DNA from: Streptomyces griseosporeus
GTDB taxonomy: Bacteria > Actinomycetota > Actinomycetes > Streptomycetales > Streptomycetaceae
NCBI RefSeq assembly: GCF_014656055.1
Contig: NZ_BNBR01000002.1
Coordinates: 747,164 to 811,163 of the forward strand
Direction: 5' to 3'
Length of the DNA: 64,000 nt
A model generated the notes under the pieces. That model was not told where the DNA came from, did not search any database, and saw nothing but the letters and a program-made list of their open reading frames with translations. The translations under genes were made by a program, and so were the position numbers. Positions 9,660 to 18,538 of this stretch are shown one piece after another (position 1 is the stretch's first letter; each line of letters opens with the position of its first letter).

Positions 9660-11089
9660 GTGTCGGCCTGGGTGCGGTGGAGTCGGCCGCGGACGGCGTA
9701 CCAGCCGGCGACCAGTGCGGCGACGATCAGCGGCAGGCACAGCACGGTGGTGCGTCCGGCGCCGCCGTCGGCGTACATGAGGACCAGGACGGAGGCGAGG
9801 AAGGCCAGCGTCACGAGTTCGGTCCAGGGGGAGCCCGGCAGTCGGTAGTCCGGGCGGGTCAGGTGGCCCTTCTGGGTGCGCTGCCAGAAGAGCAGGTGGC
9901 AGATCATGATCATGCCCCAGGTGGACAGGATGCCGATCGCCGCGAAGTTCAGCACGATCTCGAAGGCGTCCTTGGGGACCACGAAGTTCAGGCCGACGCC
10001 GAGGACGCAGATGCCGCTGGTGAGCAGGATGCCGCCGTAGGGGACCTGGCTGCGGCTCATGCGGGCGGTGAAGCGCGGGGCGGAGCCGCTGACCGCCATG
10101 GAGCGCAGGATGCGGCCGGTGGAGTACAGGCCGGAGTTCAGGGAGGACATCGCGGCGGTCAGGACCACCAGGTTCATCACGTCGCCCGCGGCGGGGACGC
10201 CGATGTGGGAGAGGACGGTGACGAAGGGGCTCTGGCCGGCCGTGTACTTGTTCCAGGGGAGGAGCATCGAGAGGAGGACCACCGAGCCCACGTAGAACAG
10301 GCCCACGCGCCACATGATCGAGTTGATCGCCTTCGGCATGATCTTCTCGGGGTTCTCCGTCTCGCCCGCCGCGACGCCGACCAGTTCCACGGAGGCGTAG
10401 GCGAAGACCACGCCCTGGATGATCAGCAGCATGGGCAGCAGGCCGTTGGGGAAGACGCCGCCGTGGTCGGTGATGAGGGAGGGGCCGGGGGTCGCTCCGT
10501 CCACCGGGTGGCGGGTGACCAGGAGGAAGATGCCGATGCACATGAAGGTCACCAGCGCGGCCACCTTGATGATCGCGAACCAGAACTCCAGCTCGCCGAA
10601 GATCTTCACCGAGATCAGGTTGACCGTGAGGACGACGCCGAGCGCGACGAGGGCGATCAGCCACTGCGGGACGTCGGAGAACATGCCCCAGTAGTGGGTG
10701 TACGTCGCCACCGCCGTGATGTCGGCGATGCCGGTGGTGGCCCAGTTCAGGAAGTACATCCAGCCGGCCGTGTAGGCGCCCTTCTCGCCCAGGAACTCGC
10801 GGGCGTACGAGACGAAGGCGCCCGAGGACGGGCGGTACAGGACCAGTTCGCCGAGGGCGCGGACGACCAGGAAGGCGAAGAGGCCGCAGACGGCGTAGGC
10901 GATGAAGAGGGAGGGGCCGGCGTCGGCCAGGCGGCCGCCCGCGCCGAGGAAGAGGCCGGTGCCGATGGCACCGCCGATGGCGATCATGTTGACGTGCCGG
11001 GACTTCAGGGACTTGCTGTAGCCGGCGTCTCCGGCGTCGATGTGACGGGTCGAGGGGCGCGTCTCGTCTTTGAGGTGCTGTTCGCTCAC
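9656..11089 (-). CDS. ansP: Amino-acid permease, AnsP-like (APC superfamily), probable L-asparagine importer
   Basis: The 477-residue membrane protein has 12 predicted helices. The APC start motif [14 protein letters not shown] follows a short hydrophilic N-terminus, and later blocks are [15 protein letters not shown] and the [15 protein letters not shown] helix. These agree with the asparagine/GABA/phenylalanine permease subgroup. The asparagine assignment leans on its place between a GntR regulator and an asparaginase, with ATGA/GTGA overlaps on both sides. It would import asparagine by proton symport across the cytoplasmic membrane. Confidence 0.82.
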   Translation of the reverse strand: MSEQHLKDETRPSTRHIDAGDAGYSKSLKSRHVNMIAIGGAIGTGLFLGAGGRLADAGPSLFIAYAVCGLFAFLVVRALGELVLYRPSSGAFVSYAREFLGEKGAYTAGWMYFLNWATTGIADITAVATYTHYWGMFSDVPQWLIALVALGVVLTVNLISVKIFGELEFWFAIIKVAALVTFMCIGIFLLVTRHPVDGATPGPSLITDHGGVFPNGLLPMLLIIQGVVFAYASVELVGVAAGETENPEKIMPKAINSIMWRVGLFYVGSVVLLSMLLPWNKYTAGQSPFVTVLSHIGVPAAGDVMNLVVLTAAMSSLNSGLYSTGRILRSMAVSGSAPRFTARMSRSQVPYGGILLTSGICVLGVGLNFVVPKDAFEIVLNFAAIGILSTWGMIMICHLLFWQRTQKGHLTRPDYRLPGSPWTELVTLAFLASVLVLMYADGGAGRTTVLCLPLIVAALVAGWYAVRGRLHRTQADT

Positions 11090-11820
11090 GCCTCGGGTCC
11101 GCCTTCCGTGGGGTTCGTCGCGCGGTTCGGGCGCACGATGTCGGTGAGGGTGGTCTCGACGCGGTCGAGATGGTGGGCCATGGCCTGCACCGCGTCGTGT
11201 TCGGAACCGTCGACCAGCGCCTCCACGATGGCCCGGTGCTCGCGGTTGGACTGCTCGCGCCGGCCGCCCAGCTCGTTGAGGAAGGCCGACTGACGCGCCA
11301 GTGCGTCACGGATCTCCTCGATGACCCGGCGGAAGACCGGGTTCTGGGCGGCCTCGGCCACGGCGAGGTGGAAGAGGGTGTCCATCGCGACCCACGCGGT
11401 GGTGTCCGTCTCCCGCTCCATGCGGTCGAGCAGGTGGGCCAGGTGGTCCAGGTTCTCCGGGGTGCGGCGCAGTGCCGCGTACCCGGCGACCGGGATCTCC
11501 ACGTGCCGGCGGACCTCCAGCAGGTCGCTGGCCGCGTAGTCGCCGAAGGTGGGGTCCTCGACGGCGGTGGCGACGACGAAGGTGCCCTTGCCGGTCTTGG
11601 AGACGGTCAGGCCCATGGTCTGCAGGGCGCGCAGCGCCTCGCGCAGGACGGGGCGGGAGACCTCCAGCGTGCGGCACAGCTCCGCCTCGGAGGGGAGCTT
11701 GTCGCCGATGGCGTACTCCCCCCGCTCGATGGCGTCCCGCAGGTGCGCCAGCACCGCTTCCATGGCGCTGACGCGACGCGGAGGCTGCTGTCCGGCTGTC
11801 CGGCTGTCTGACAGGTTCAC
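11086..11820 (-). CDS. GntR-family (FadR subfamily) regulator of the asparagine operon
   Basis: The protein has 244 residues. A GntR winged helix at about 20-90 includes [24 protein letters not shown] and G-K-G-T-F-V-V. An all-helical FCD effector domain follows ([30 protein letters not shown]). FCD domains usually bind small carboxylates through metal ligands, fitting Asp or Asn as effector, though that is inference. The start is a GTG lying 7 nt after a -10 element, so the message may be leaderless. Tandem CCGGACAG copies lie within codons 6-11. It overlaps the permease start by 4 bp. Confidence 0.85.
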   Translation of the reverse strand: MNLSDSRTAGQQPPRRVSAMEAVLAHLRDAIERGEYAIGDKLPSEAELCRTLEVSRPVLREALRALQTMGLTVSKTGKGTFVVATAVEDPTFGDYAASDLLEVRRHVEIPVAGYAALRRTPENLDHLAHLLDRMERETDTTAWVAMDTLFHLAVAEAAQNPVFRRVIEEIRDALARQSAFLNELGGRREQSNREHRAIVEALVDGSEHDAVQAMAHHLDRVETTLTDIVRPNRATNPTEGGPEA

Positions 11821-11857
11821 GGGAGTGATACTGCGGGTGGCCGGTGGGCCCTGTCAA
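11821..11857 (-). promoter_or_regulatory. Leaderless HrdB-type promoter of the asparagine operon
   Basis: On the minus strand a perfect -35 TTGACA (11852-11857) is followed after 18 bases by CAGTAT (11828-11833) and then 7 bases later by the GTG start at 11820. The expected transcription start therefore falls on the first base of the start codon, and no Shine-Dalgarno sequence is seen. Confidence 0.65.
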
Positions 11858-11933
11858 TGTCTGTGAAAAGAAAAATTCAGGGGGCGGGATGCCCGTAAAT
11901 CGGCTTCCCACCCCCCTTCTGGTGCGATACGGC

Positions 11934-12770
11934 TCAGCTGTCGAGCACGCCCGCGCCCAGCAGGGCGAACAGTGCCGCGCCGACGACCAGGCGGTAGATC
12001 ACGAAGGCGTTGAAGGAGTGCTTGGCCACGAACTTCAGCAGCCAGGCGATGGAGGCGTAGGCGACGACGAAGGAGACCACCGTGCCGACGACGAGCGGCG
12101 TCGCGCCCACCCCGGTGCCGAGGGCGTCCTTCAGCTCGTACAGGCCCGCGCCGGTCAGGGCGGGGATGCCGAGGAAGAAGGACAGGCGGGTGGCGGCGAC
12201 CCGGTCCAGGTCGAGGATGAGCGCCGTGGACATGGTGGCGCCGGAGCGGGAGAAGCCGGGGAAGAGCAGGGCGAGGATCTGCGAGCTGCCGACCAGCATC
12301 GCGTCCTTGAAGGAGGTGTCGTCCTCGCCGCGCTTGTGGCGGCCCATCTGGTCGGCGGCCCACATCACGCCGCTGCCGACGATCAGCGAGCCGGCCACCA
12401 CCCACAGCGAGGCGAGCGGGCCCTCGATGAGCGGCTTGGCGGCCAGGCCGACGACGACGATCGGGATCGTCGCGTAGATCACCCACCAGGCGAACCTGTA
12501 GTCGTGGTTGGTCCGCTCCTCCTTGTCGCGCAGGCCCCGGAACCAGGCGGAGACGATCCGCACGATGTCCTTGAAGAAGTAGACGAGCACGGCGGCGATC
12601 GCGCCCACCTGGATGACGGCCGAGAAGCCGACGACGGCGTCGTCATCGACGGGGATGCCCATCAGCCCCTCGGCGATCTTGAGGTGGCCGGTGGAGGAGA
12701 CGGGCAGGAACTCCGTCACCCCCTCGACGGCTCCGAGGACGACGGCCTGACCGACGTTGATGACGCTCAT
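11934..12770 (-). CDS. uppP: Undecaprenyl-diphosphatase (bacitracin resistance protein)
   Basis: The 278-residue integral membrane protein shows the UppP/BacA signatures: E-G-V-T-E-F-L-P-V-S-S-T-G-H-L near the N-terminus and P-G-F-S-R-S-G-A-T in the middle, the two motifs that build the active site. It dephosphorylates undecaprenyl diphosphate at the membrane, recycling the lipid carrier for peptidoglycan and giving bacitracin tolerance. It is a single gene between the GntR regulator and the FluC genes; 113 bp separate it from the GntR start. Confidence 0.93.
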   Translation of the reverse strand: MSVINVGQAVVLGAVEGVTEFLPVSSTGHLKIAEGLMGIPVDDDAVVGFSAVIQVGAIAAVLVYFFKDIVRIVSAWFRGLRDKEERTNHDYRFAWWVIYATIPIVVVGLAAKPLIEGPLASLWVVAGSLIVGSGVMWAADQMGRHKRGEDDTSFKDAMLVGSSQILALLFPGFSRSGATMSTALILDLDRVAATRLSFFLGIPALTGAGLYELKDALGTGVGATPLVVGTVVSFVVAYASIAWLLKFVAKHSFNAFVIYRLVVGAALFALLGAGVLDS

Positions 12771-12849
12771 GGGATCCAGTTCTTCTCAGCGGGAGGCGAT
12801 GCTGCGGTACGGCGGGACAGTCTTACTACACGCAGGCGAGAGGCCATGC

Positions 12850-13224
12850 CTACCCCCATACCGCCCGGGCCAGCGTCACGCCCAGGAAGGCCGCACCGAG
12901 GCCCGCCGCGACGCTCGCGGCGACGTTGGCGAGGGCGTAGAAGCGGGCCCCGGTCTCCGCGAGCCGCAGCGTCTCGTAGGAGAAGGTCGAGTACGTCGTC
13001 AGGGCGCCGCACAGCCCGGTGCCGAGCAGGAGCTGGAGGTGGGACCCGGTGGCCCCCGCCAGCGCCGCGCCGGCCAGGGCGCCGAGGATCAGACAGCCGG
13101 TGACGTTCACGGCGAAGGTGCCCCAGGGGAACACCGAGTCGTGCCGGGACTGCACCGCGCGGTCGGTGAGGTAGCGCAGGGGGGCACCGGCCATGCCGCC
13201 GACGACGACCAGCAGCCAGTTCAC
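12850..13224 (-). CDS. crcB: Fluoride channel FluC/CrcB, subunit 1
   Basis: The 124-residue, four-helix protein has the CrcB features G-G-x-x-G-A-x-x-R-Y near the start (here [10 protein letters not shown]), [12 protein letters not shown] and the TM3 motif [10 protein letters not shown] with the phenylalanines that line the fluoride pore. It exports fluoride passively. It starts at a GTG overlapping the DUF190 gene stop by 4 bp. With the second copy upstream it likely forms a hetero-oligomer, as known for paired FluC genes in Gram-positive bacteria. Confidence 0.9.
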   Translation of the reverse strand: MNWLLVVVGGMAGAPLRYLTDRAVQSRHDSVFPWGTFAVNVTGCLILGALAGAALAGATGSHLQLLLGTGLCGALTTYSTFSYETLRLAETGARFYALANVAASVAAGLGAAFLGVTLARAVWG

Positions 13225-13601
13225 AACGAGTTCTTACCCTTCGTGTCCGTTTCGCCGGGTGTGCCGGCGCGGCCGGCGTACCGGACGACCTCGCACTCGT
13301 CGAGGACGACCAGGCCCTCCCCGACGAGTGCGTCGAGCTGCGGCAGGAAGGCGCGGACGCGCTCTTCCGTGTCCACGATCACGATCGCCACCGGCAGGTC
13401 CTCGCTCAGCGACAGCAGCCGCTGGGTGTGGATCAGGGACGAGGCGCCGAAGCCCTCGATGCCGCGGAAGACGCTCGCGCCGGCGAGGCCGGCCGCGTGG
13501 GCGCGGTGGACGATCTCGCTGTACAGCGGCTTGTGGTGGACGGTGTCGTTCTCGCCGACGAAGACGGTGACGCGCAGGGCGCGGCCGGTCAGCCTCGTCA
13601 T
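13221..13601 (-). CDS. DUF190 (PII-like) protein between the fluoride channel genes
   Basis: The 126-residue protein fits DUF190: R-V-T-V-F-V-G-E at the start, [25 protein letters not shown] and a [10 protein letters not shown] block. The family has a PII-like ferredoxin fold and is found beside CrcB genes, so a regulatory or accessory role in fluoride export is plausible but not proven. It overlaps both crcB genes by 4 bp, so the three are one translationally linked unit. It ends in a charged tail. Confidence 0.85.
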   Translation of the reverse strand: MTRLTGRALRVTVFVGENDTVHHKPLYSEIVHRAHAAGLAGASVFRGIEGFGASSLIHTQRLLSLSEDLPVAIVIVDTEERVRAFLPQLDALVGEGLVVLDECEVVRYAGRAGTPGETDTKGKNSL

Positions 13602-14059
13602 CGCTGCCTCCGGATCAGGACACGGCGGGTCGCCGCGGCGGCGGCCCACACCGCGAGGAGTGCCGCGAGCGGGGTCGCGGCGAGGTAGGCCAGCGCGGTG
13701 CGGGCGTGGCCGGTGTCGACGAGCCGCTGGATGTCGACGGCGTACGTCGAGAAGGTGGTGAAGCCGCCGAGGACGCCCGTGCCGAAGAAGGGGCGGACGA
13801 GGCGGTGGGCGGCGAGGACCTCGGTGACGACGACCATGAAGACGCCGATCACCGCGCAGCCGGTCACATTGGTGAGGAACGTCTGCCAGGGAAAGCCCCC
13901 CGCCGGCCTGGTCCCCCACAGGGAGACCGCGTACCGGGCGGCGGCGCCCGCTCCCCCGCCGAGGGCGACGACCGCCACGACGGGCAGCTGGGCCCGCCAG
14001 GCCGGCTGCCGCGGCGCGGCGGGACGGAGGCGGAGGCTCTCGGCTTCCGGGGCTGTCAT
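13598..14059 (-). CDS. crcB: Fluoride channel FluC/CrcB, subunit 2 (N-terminally extended)
   Basis: The 153-residue protein is the first gene of the fluoride unit. After a 25-residue hydrophilic N-terminal extension it has [22 protein letters not shown] and [10 protein letters not shown] in four hydrophobic segments. The pore motif is F-S-T-Y here and Y-S-T-F in the partner, so the two subunits are complementary rather than identical. I looked for a fluoride riboswitch upstream and did not find one. Confidence 0.9.
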   Translation of the reverse strand: MTAPEAESLRLRPAAPRQPAWRAQLPVVAVVALGGGAGAAARYAVSLWGTRPAGGFPWQTFLTNVTGCAVIGVFMVVVTEVLAAHRLVRPFFGTGVLGGFTTFSTYAVDIQRLVDTGHARTALAYLAATPLAALLAVWAAAAATRRVLIRRQR

Positions 14060-14146
14060 CGTCGTACGTCTCCTGCTGGGCCCCGCGCCGCACCGCGAGG
14101 GGTGATCACGGCTGGTCCACAGCGTAACCCCGGGCGCTGAGCGGGG

Positions 14147-15148
14147 TCACGTCACGGACCGGCCCGCCGGTGGGTCCCCGGGCGCGGTGTCGTGCGGGGC
14201 CGCGCAGACGGCGAGGCCGTGTTCCCAGAGGCTGCCGAGGACGAGCCGCTCCCCCGCCGCGCAGACGCTGGTGACCATGCGGAAGGCGGAGCGGCGGCGG
14301 GCGAGGTGGTGCAGGATCCGGCCGTCGTCGTCCACGGCGAGGACGCCGATCCGGCCGGTGGGGCGGAAGGGGGCGCGTACGGCCGCGCGGGCGGCGGCCC
14401 GGCGTACGGCGGGGGCGGTGCGGTGCAGCAGGTCCAGCGGGGGCACGCGCGGTCCGGCCAGCGCGACCCAGATCGGCGCGTCGGGCCCGGCGCGCCAGAT
14501 GTTGTCCGGCATGCCCGGCAGGTGCTCGACCAGGGGTTCGGCGTGGCCGGCCCGGGGGCCGGTGAGGTGGACGCGGGTGAGCCGGTACGCGCCGGTCTCG
14601 GCGACGACGACGGAGGCGCCGTCGGGGGCGGCGGCAAGTCCGTTGGCGAAGTGCAGGCCTTCCAGCAGGACTTCCGGCTCGCGGGCGCCGGGGGCGAGAC
14701 GCAGCAGCCGGCCGGTGCCGGTGTGCTCGACGATGTCGCCGATCCACTGCTCCAGGGGGTAGCGGCGGGTGGAGACGGTGAAGCAGACGCTGCCGTCGGG
14801 CAGGGCGACGACGTTGCTGGCGAACCGTATCCGCTCCCCCGCGACCCTGTCCGCGAGCACGTCCACGCGTCCGTCGGCGAGGCCGATCCGCAGCAGGCCG
14901 CGGTCCGCGTCGCACACCAGCAGGCCGTCGTCCGGGAGGAGTTCCAGCCCGAGGGGGCGCCCGCCGGTGCGGGCCAGGACCTCGGTGCGGACCGGCGCGC
15001 CCGGCTCGGTGAGCCCGTCGACGCGCAGCACGCGGCCGTCCTCCAGGCCGGTGAGGATCCGCCCGCGCGCGTCGGCGACGACGTCCTCGGGGCCACGGCC
15101 GGGCAGCCGGACGCGGCGGAGCGGGACGAGGTCGGTGGCAGGTTCCAT
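14147..15148 (-). CDS. Strictosidine synthase-like / SMP-30 family beta-propeller lactonase
   Basis: The 333-residue protein has the repeating beta-propeller pattern of this family (G-P-E-D-V-V-A-D-A-R-G, P-L-G-L-E-L-L-P-D-D). Its most conserved block matches strictosidine synthase-like proteins: F-A-N-G-L-A-A-A-P-D-G, V-V-A-E-T-G-A-Y-R-L-T-R-V and L-P-G-M-P-D-N-I. Members are Ca-dependent lactonases or hydrolases; the substrate is unknown here. The ATG has GGAGG 5 nt upstream; an earlier in-frame start at 15205 is less likely. There is no signal peptide. A short inverted repeat (14127-14132 with 14142-14147) touches the stop codon and may be a weak terminator. Confidence 0.75.
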   Translation of the reverse strand: MEPATDLVPLRRVRLPGRGPEDVVADARGRILTGLEDGRVLRVDGLTEPGAPVRTEVLARTGGRPLGLELLPDDGLLVCDADRGLLRIGLADGRVDVLADRVAGERIRFASNVVALPDGSVCFTVSTRRYPLEQWIGDIVEHTGTGRLLRLAPGAREPEVLLEGLHFANGLAAAPDGASVVVAETGAYRLTRVHLTGPRAGHAEPLVEHLPGMPDNIWRAGPDAPIWVALAGPRVPPLDLLHRTAPAVRRAAARAAVRAPFRPTGRIGVLAVDDDGRILHHLARRRSAFRMVTSVCAAGERLVLGSLWEHGLAVCAAPHDTAPGDPPAGRSVT

Positions 15149-15314
15149 GGCAGCCTCCGTGGGCGGCTCGGCGGGTGTGCGGACGTCCGGCGGGTACCGC
15201 GTCACCCGACCGGGTTTACCTCACGGCGTTCCCGGCCACTCAGGAATCTCCACCGGTGTCCGGAAACGGAGCATGCGCACAGTGGTGTGTCGGACACAAG
15301 AAGGGGTGGTCCCC

Positions 15315-16160
15315 ATGTCGCGGGCGGCTGTGTGGTGGCGTCGGCTCGGATTTACCGAGCTGCACCGGCGGGGCCGGGAGCTGGAGCTGCTGCACCGGGC
15401 CATGGGGTTCGCCACCCTCGCCCTGGTGACGCTGGCGCCGCTGCTGATCGTGATCGCGGCGGCGGACCCCCTCGGGCACGGCGGTTTCGCGCTGTGGCTG
15501 GTGGACGGCATGGATCTGTCCGGCCGGTCGGCGCGGACGCTGGAGCAGGTCTTCGGGCCGCCCCGCAAGGTCATCAGCACCACCGGCGCCTGGAGTGTGG
15601 CGCTGCTCGCGCTGTTCGGCCTGTCCTTCGGGTCGAGTGTGCAGAACGGCTACGAGCGGGTCTGGGAGCCTGCTGTCGGCCCGTGGCACCGGCTGTGGCG
15701 GCAGGCGGTGTGGCTGGCGGTGCTGATGGCGTACGTGTACGCGCAGGTGCTGACCCGGACCGTGCTGCAGGGGTCGGCCCGGATTCCGCTGAGCATGCTG
15801 GTCGGGCTGCTGTTCTTCTGGTGGAGCCCGCACTTCCTCCTGCACGGCCAGGTGCACTGGCGTCACCTGCTGCCGGGGGCGGTCGCCACGATGGCCGGGC
15901 TGGTGGGGCTGCGCTGGTTCTCCTATCTGGTCTTCACGCCGCTGCTGGTCACCAACGCGATCAGCTACGGCCCGGTGGGGGCGATCCTGGTCGTGGAGTC
16001 CTGGCTGGTCGGCGTCGGCTTCGTCGTCTACGGCGGGGCGCTGCTGGGGCGGCTGCTGTGCGAGCGGTTCGGCCACCTCGACGAGGACGAGAAGCGGCGG
16101 GGCAGGAAGGAGGAGGCGGAGGGGCCGGCGCCGATGCGGTCGTCCGAGGGCAAGGTGTGA
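15315..16160 (+). CDS. YihY/BrkB-family inner-membrane protein
   Basis: The 281-residue protein has about six hydrophobic segments and the layout of the YihY family (once called ribonuclease BN): T-L-A-P-L-L-I-V-I-A-A near the start, a G-A-W-S-V-A-L-L-A-L-F-G-L segment and F-F-W-W-S-P-H-F-L-L-H-G. Function in bacteria is not established; transport or envelope roles have been proposed. It ends in a charged cytoplasmic tail. The start ATG has an A/G-rich AAGGGG 9 nt upstream. Confidence 0.75.
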   Translation: MSRAAVWWRRLGFTELHRRGRELELLHRAMGFATLALVTLAPLLIVIAAADPLGHGGFALWLVDGMDLSGRSARTLEQVFGPPRKVISTTGAWSVALLALFGLSFGSSVQNGYERVWEPAVGPWHRLWRQAVWLAVLMAYVYAQVLTRTVLQGSARIPLSMLVGLLFFWWSPHFLLHGQVHWRHLLPGAVATMAGLVGLRWFSYLVFTPLLVTNAISYGPVGAILVVESWLVGVGFVVYGGALLGRLLCERFGHLDEDEKRRGRKEEAEGPAPMRSSEGKV

Positions 16161-16206
16161 GCGACCGCCGGGTGCGGCCGTTCGCCGGGGCTCGCCGGCC
16201 CTGCCC

Positions 16207-16482
16207 TCACCACCCCTTCTCGAACAGCCTCGCCACCTCGGCGATCCGCATCTCGTCGCGGCGGTAGAGGGTGCGGTCCCCGTCCCGCCGGGTGTGCAGC
16301 AGCCCGAGCCGGGCCAGGAGGGCGAGGTCCGTCTCGACCACGCGGGAGGGCACGCCGAGGGCGGCGGCGACGGTGTCCGCGCCGACCCCGTCCGCGCGGC
16401 GGCGCCCGGGGAAGTGGGCCTCCGGATCCTTCAGCCGTTCAAGGATCTCCAGGCGTCGTCCCGCGACGGGAGTCCTCAGCAT
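16207..16482 (-). CDS. Small winged-helix DNA-binding protein
   Basis: The 91-residue protein reads as a single winged helix-turn-helix: R-R-L-E-I-L-E-R-L-K-D as the first helix, G-A-D-T-V-A-A-A-L-G-V-P-S-R-V-V-E-T-D as helix-turn-helix and L-L-H-T-R-R-D-G-D-R-T-L-Y-R as the wing. This is the ArsR-like arrangement, but no metal-binding cysteines are present. It would regulate transcription; targets are unknown. It converges with the YihY gene. Confidence 0.65.
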   Translation of the reverse strand: MLRTPVAGRRLEILERLKDPEAHFPGRRRADGVGADTVAAALGVPSRVVETDLALLARLGLLHTRRDGDRTLYRRDEMRIAEVARLFEKGW

Positions 16483-16639
16483 CGCTTCCCTCCGTCCGCT
16501 GTGTGGCGGCCTGCCTCGTACCGCGTCTTCCCACTGTTCCGCACCGCGGAACGCCGCGCTCGGGCCTTACGGCACCTTGTCCGGTACCGAACGTCCCTAA
16601 CAAGTAAGGGAGTTGACGGTGTGGCTCGTGCGTACGGCG

Positions 16640-16670
16640 GAAGCCCGGCCGCGCGGTGCGGCCGGGCTTC
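16640..16670 (-). terminator. Terminator of the galactanase gene
   Basis: A perfect 13-bp inverted repeat, GAAGCCCGGCCGC (16640-16652) and its complement (16658-16670) around a 5-base loop, lies about 24 bp past the GH53 stop codon. There is no long U tract, as is usual for Streptomyces terminators. Confidence 0.75.
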
Positions 16671-16693
16671 GCCGGGCGTCTGCCGGAGCCGGG

Positions 16694-18253
16694 TCAGCGG
16701 TGGCTGAACCAGGCCGTCGCCGGGAGCGCCCGGTCGTCGTAACCGAACAGTGCCTGGTTCTCCCAGCCGTTCCCGGAGGTGGCGTCGGCCGGGTCCCAGC
16801 CGTTGCCGGAGACGGCGGTCCAGGTGGCCTCCCAGTAGAAGACACCGAGGCCGCGGCCGTTCGGGACGGCCTCCACGATGTTCGCCACGGCGTTCATCCA
16901 GGCGAGCTGGCCGACCGTGGTGGCGGGGTAGCCGCCGACCAGTTCGCCGGTGGTGTCGATCTGGTTGGTGAGCGCGTCGTCGCTGTCGAGGCGGAAGGGG
17001 TAGGCCGTCTCGGCGATGAAGACGGGCTTGCCGTAGCGGGCGGCCGTGTCGTCGAGGGTGGCCTGGGCGGCGGCGAGCGAGCCGTGCCAGTAGCCGTAGT
17101 AGGACAGGCCGATCACGTCGTAGTTGATGCCGTAGGTCCTGGCGTTGTCGAACCACCAGCGGACCGTGCCGTCGTCACCGGCGTTGGCCAGGTGCAGCGC
17201 GACCTTGGTGCCGGAGCTGACGGCCTTGACGGCGCTGTAACCGGAGTTGATCAGGCCGGCCAGCTGCGACCAGTTGTCGGTGTAGCCCTCGGACCACAGC
17301 ATGCCGCCGTTGATCTCGTTGCCGACCTGGACCATGTCGGCGGTGGTGCCCTGGGCCTTGAGGGCGTTCAGGACGTCGTAGGTGTGGTTGTAGACGTCGG
17401 TCTTCAGCTGGCTGTAGCCGTGGCCGGACCAGGCGGCGGGCTTGGTCTGCTTGCCCGGGTCGGCCCAGGTGTCGGAGTAGTGGAAGTCGACCAGCAGCTT
17501 CATGCCGGCCGCCTTGACGCGCTTGGCCATGGCCAGGACGCGGGTCTTGTTGTTCCAGCCGTCGGCGGGGTTGACCCATACCTTCAGGCGGGCGTAGTTC
17601 ATGCCGGCGTTCTTCAGCAGGGTGACCGCGTCGCCGGTGGTGCCGGAGGCGGACTTGTAGACGCCGCCGAGTGCCTCGCTCTTGGCGAGGGAGGAGATGT
17701 CGGCGCCCTTGATCGCGAGGCCGGTCGAGCCGGAGGTGAGGGTGAGGTCGTCGACGTTGATCCAGTTGCCCGCGTTGGCGTCGGAGTTGACGCTGATCGT
17801 GCACTGGTTGTTCGTCACCGCGACCGAGGTGACGACGCGGACCCACTCACTGGTGGAGACCGGCAGGTCGGTGCGCTGCTCGGCGCTGCCGCAGTTCTTC
17901 AGCGACAGGTACGCGGCGTTCTGGCCGCCGCTGGAACGCACCCAGGCGGTGAGGGTGTAGGTCCCGTTGGTCAGCCCCGACAGGTACTGGTACGTCTCGA
18001 CCTTGTAGGCGGACGACGACCAGTGGGACAGGCGGTAACCGCCGCTGTGTCCGCCCGCCTCGCTGAAGGAGGCAGCGGTCGTGCCGTACTCCGACCAGCC
18101 GGCGGGTACGGCCGCGCCGGCGCCGTCGGACTCGAAGCCGCCGTTGGTCAGCGTGCTCGCCGCCTGGGCGCTCGGGGCGGGCAGGGCGGTGAGGGCGAGC
18201 CCGGCCAGCAGCGGCAGCAGCAGGGCCCGGATGGTGCGTCTGGGATGGAACAT
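16694..18253 (-). CDS. ganB: Secreted arabinogalactan endo-beta-1,4-galactanase (GH53) with N-terminal carbohydrate-binding-like domain
   Basis: The 519-residue protein has a signal peptide ending near A-Q-A-A-S, a beta-sandwich module with jelly-roll CBM features (about 33-175) and a GH53 TIM barrel (about 180-519). Catalytic residues are visible: the acid/base Glu313 in Q-V-G-N-E-I-N-G and the nucleophile Glu415 in F-I-A-E-T-A-Y-P. It cuts beta-1,4-galactan (pectin type I arabinogalactan) outside the cell into galacto-oligosaccharides. It lies behind the beta-galactosidase gene on the same strand, separated by 285 bp with two hairpins, and is followed by its own terminator. The name follows the Bacillus ganSPQAB scheme. 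Confidence 0.9.
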   Translation of the reverse strand: MFHPRRTIRALLLPLLAGLALTALPAPSAQAASTLTNGGFESDGAGAAVPAGWSEYGTTAASFSEAGGHSGGYRLSHWSSSAYKVETYQYLSGLTNGTYTLTAWVRSSGGQNAAYLSLKNCGSAEQRTDLPVSTSEWVRVVTSVAVTNNQCTISVNSDANAGNWINVDDLTLTSGSTGLAIKGADISSLAKSEALGGVYKSASGTTGDAVTLLKNAGMNYARLKVWVNPADGWNNKTRVLAMAKRVKAAGMKLLVDFHYSDTWADPGKQTKPAAWSGHGYSQLKTDVYNHTYDVLNALKAQGTTADMVQVGNEINGGMLWSEGYTDNWSQLAGLINSGYSAVKAVSSGTKVALHLANAGDDGTVRWWFDNARTYGINYDVIGLSYYGYWHGSLAAAQATLDDTAARYGKPVFIAETAYPFRLDSDDALTNQIDTTGELVGGYPATTVGQLAWMNAVANIVEAVPNGRGLGVFYWEATWTAVSGNGWDPADATSGNGWENQALFGYDDRALPATAWFSHR

Positions 18254-18313
18254 CGTCGTCCGTCGTCCCTTCGACGTGAGGAGAGCGGGGCTCCCCTCGG
18301 GTGGTGGTGTTTC

Positions 18314-18370
18314 CTCGCCCTTGCGGCGAGCCCCTCCACCCGCGGCTCGCGGCTCACGCGGGTGGAGGGG
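18314..18370 (-). other. Two adjacent hairpins between the beta-galactosidase and galactanase genes
   Basis: CTCGCC/GGCGAG (18314-18319 with 18325-18330) forms a 6-bp stem, directly followed by a perfect 14-bp stem, CCCCTCCACCCGCG (18331-18344) with its complement at 18357-18370, loop 12. In the minus-strand message this sits downstream of ganA and about 60 nt before the ganB start. It could be a terminator, a processing site or a stabilising element. The rest of the 285-bp gap (18254-18538) shows no gene and no operator copy. Confidence 0.65.
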
Positions 18371-18538
18371 GGTTCGGGTGCGGCTGGGGGCCGGCCGCCG
18401 CGGTCGGAGGGGGTGGTGGCGGGGCTAGTACGCGGCCGTACGACCGCGCCTCACCGCCAGGGCGGACGAGCACCCGGCGGCCGCACGCCCCCGCACGGCA
18501 CCTCGCCGCCCCGCCCCGCCGCCCTCCGCAGGGGTCCG

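Noticed and set aside
14060..14146. Fluoride (crcB) riboswitch upstream of the channel genes
   Set aside because: I searched the 90-bp leader by eye for the conserved riboswitch core and pseudoknot and found no convincing match; a covariance search would settle it.
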